A stretch of DNA of 64,000 nucleotides from Phytoseiulus persimilis (lineage: Eukaryota; Arthropoda; Arachnida; Mesostigmata; Phytoseiidae): NCBI GenBank assembly GCA_037576195.1, contig CM075103.1, positions 32,138,723 to 32,202,722 on the forward strand, given 5' to 3'. Every line of letters starts with the position of its first letter. Position 1 is the stretch's first letter. This document shows, piece after piece, positions 63,348-64,000 of the stretch. Both the position numbers and the translations under genes were made by a program. The notes under the pieces were generated by a model. It had not been told where the DNA came from. It saw only the letters and a program-made list of their open reading frames with translations, and made no database searches.

Positions 63348-64000
63348 GGTAGTCATCGTAAGTCGGGGATTTTCTTACCCTCTCTTCTTTTGCTCATCAA
63401 TCGGTGAAAAGTTATCCGATTCTGTACTTTTTTTTTCATTCGATAACTGGAAGCACGGCGCATCTTTTTCTCGATTTTTGTGAATCGGTAGAAAACTGAA
63501 TTTCGCAAATCGGCTCAAAGATTGCCTTTTTTTTTCAAGTTTTCTCAAAGAACCAGTCGACAAACTTCTGAAGTCGATCGATCGAATTCGTATCTGTCAA
63601 GGTCGACGCAGGATGGGATGCTGCCCAAACGCTCAACTCCCGATTTCTAGCTCAGGATCTGTGAGGAGGACGAAAGATCGTTTCAACCTTGAGCTCAAGA
63701 TCGACCGCCTGACAAGATCGCGTCCTCTTCGCATTTTGGCACCTAACTCCTCAGGGAAGCCGAATTCGGGGAATCTCCCGATGGCAAAAAGTTCTCAGAT
63801 TGGTCCAAACTACCTGACGAAGAAGTTTACGGGTCGATCCGTGATAAGCCTTTTGGGCCTGGCTCTAGCTTCTTTGCGGCTGGATGAGAAGATCGGTGGC
63901 GCGTACGAGACTTGCCTAGAGACGACGGCTACCGAATGAAAACGACAATTTTGGTGGACAGAATGTTTGGCTCCCCCAACACACTGAAGTTTTATTCCGG
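63348..64000. other. Right edge: dispersed repeat at 63745-63850, otherwise unassigned
   Basis: 63745-63850 is the second copy of the repeat at 4380-4495. A frame at 63613-63939 (108 codons) covers it but has no recognised product and is probably accidental. Confidence 0.55.

Overview
The window is a eukaryotic, repeat-dominated segment. An arthropod is the most likely source. The reasons are R1-type and I/Jockey-type LINEs, Ty3/gypsy, BEL/Pao and Copia LTR elements, a Helitron of the type common in insects, Tigger, Mutator-like and hAT remnants, three perfect TTAGG telomere-type units, and a KDM4-like exon ending in a GT splice donor. A mite or tick is possible from the style of the LINE C-terminus, but this is weak. 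No bacterial operon, rRNA, functional tRNA or CRISPR array is present.

Layout. 0-0.3 kb: end of a 45-bp minisatellite. 0.5-6.3 kb: two LINE copies and a SINE piece. 6.5-7.5 kb: a dead Tigger transposase. 7.5-13.4 kb: a 5'-truncated gypsy element with an intact gag-pol frame, a separate SIAH-like frame after pol, and its 3' LTR. 13.8-14.8 kb: a long inverted repeat. 14.9-17.3 kb: gypsy debris. 18.1-19.8 kb: a Mutator-like transposase pseudogene. 20-21 kb: a tandem repeat of about 375 bp. 21.1-27.9 kb: minus-strand BEL and Copia fragments, a non-autonomous LTR element and a class II insert. 28.2-38.1 kb: an R1-type LINE split by a full-length minus-strand BEL element (5-bp TSD), whose 3' LTR is itself split by a foldback transposon (9-bp TSD). 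38.2-43.8 kb: a LINE split by a small LTR element (4-bp TSD). 43.8-47.6 kb: a Helitron filled by about 73 copies of the 45-bp repeat. 48.2-49.1 kb: a possible gene with a TATA box and a glutamine-rich product, cut by a minus-strand R1 LINE (49.1-51.1 kb). 51.2-52.3 kb: a ZMYM1/hAT-like pseudogene. 53.4-54.8 kb: an AT-rich coding region of unknown function with two frameshifts. 55-55.8 kb: a second Helitron end with minisatellite. 56-58.3 kb: a second gypsy copy. 59.3-59.5 kb: the KDM4-like exon. 59.6-63.4 kb: LINE, gypsy, SINE and LTR pieces.

The most novel point is the gypsy element at 7.5-13.4 kb. In the position where some relatives carry env, it has an open frame whose double zinc finger matches the spacing of SIAH/Seven-in-absentia proteins exactly, followed by the SIAH C-terminal core but with no RING domain. 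Its protease reads D-T-E-A instead of D-T-G-A, and so does a divergent second copy 49 kb away. Other notable items are a GC-rich antisense frame inside the BEL element, the Helitron minisatellite, the two dated nested insertions, and the AT-rich unknown gene.

Limits: all family calls come from reading motifs by eye. No alignment or database search was run, and boundaries without LTRs, TIRs or TSDs are approximate.
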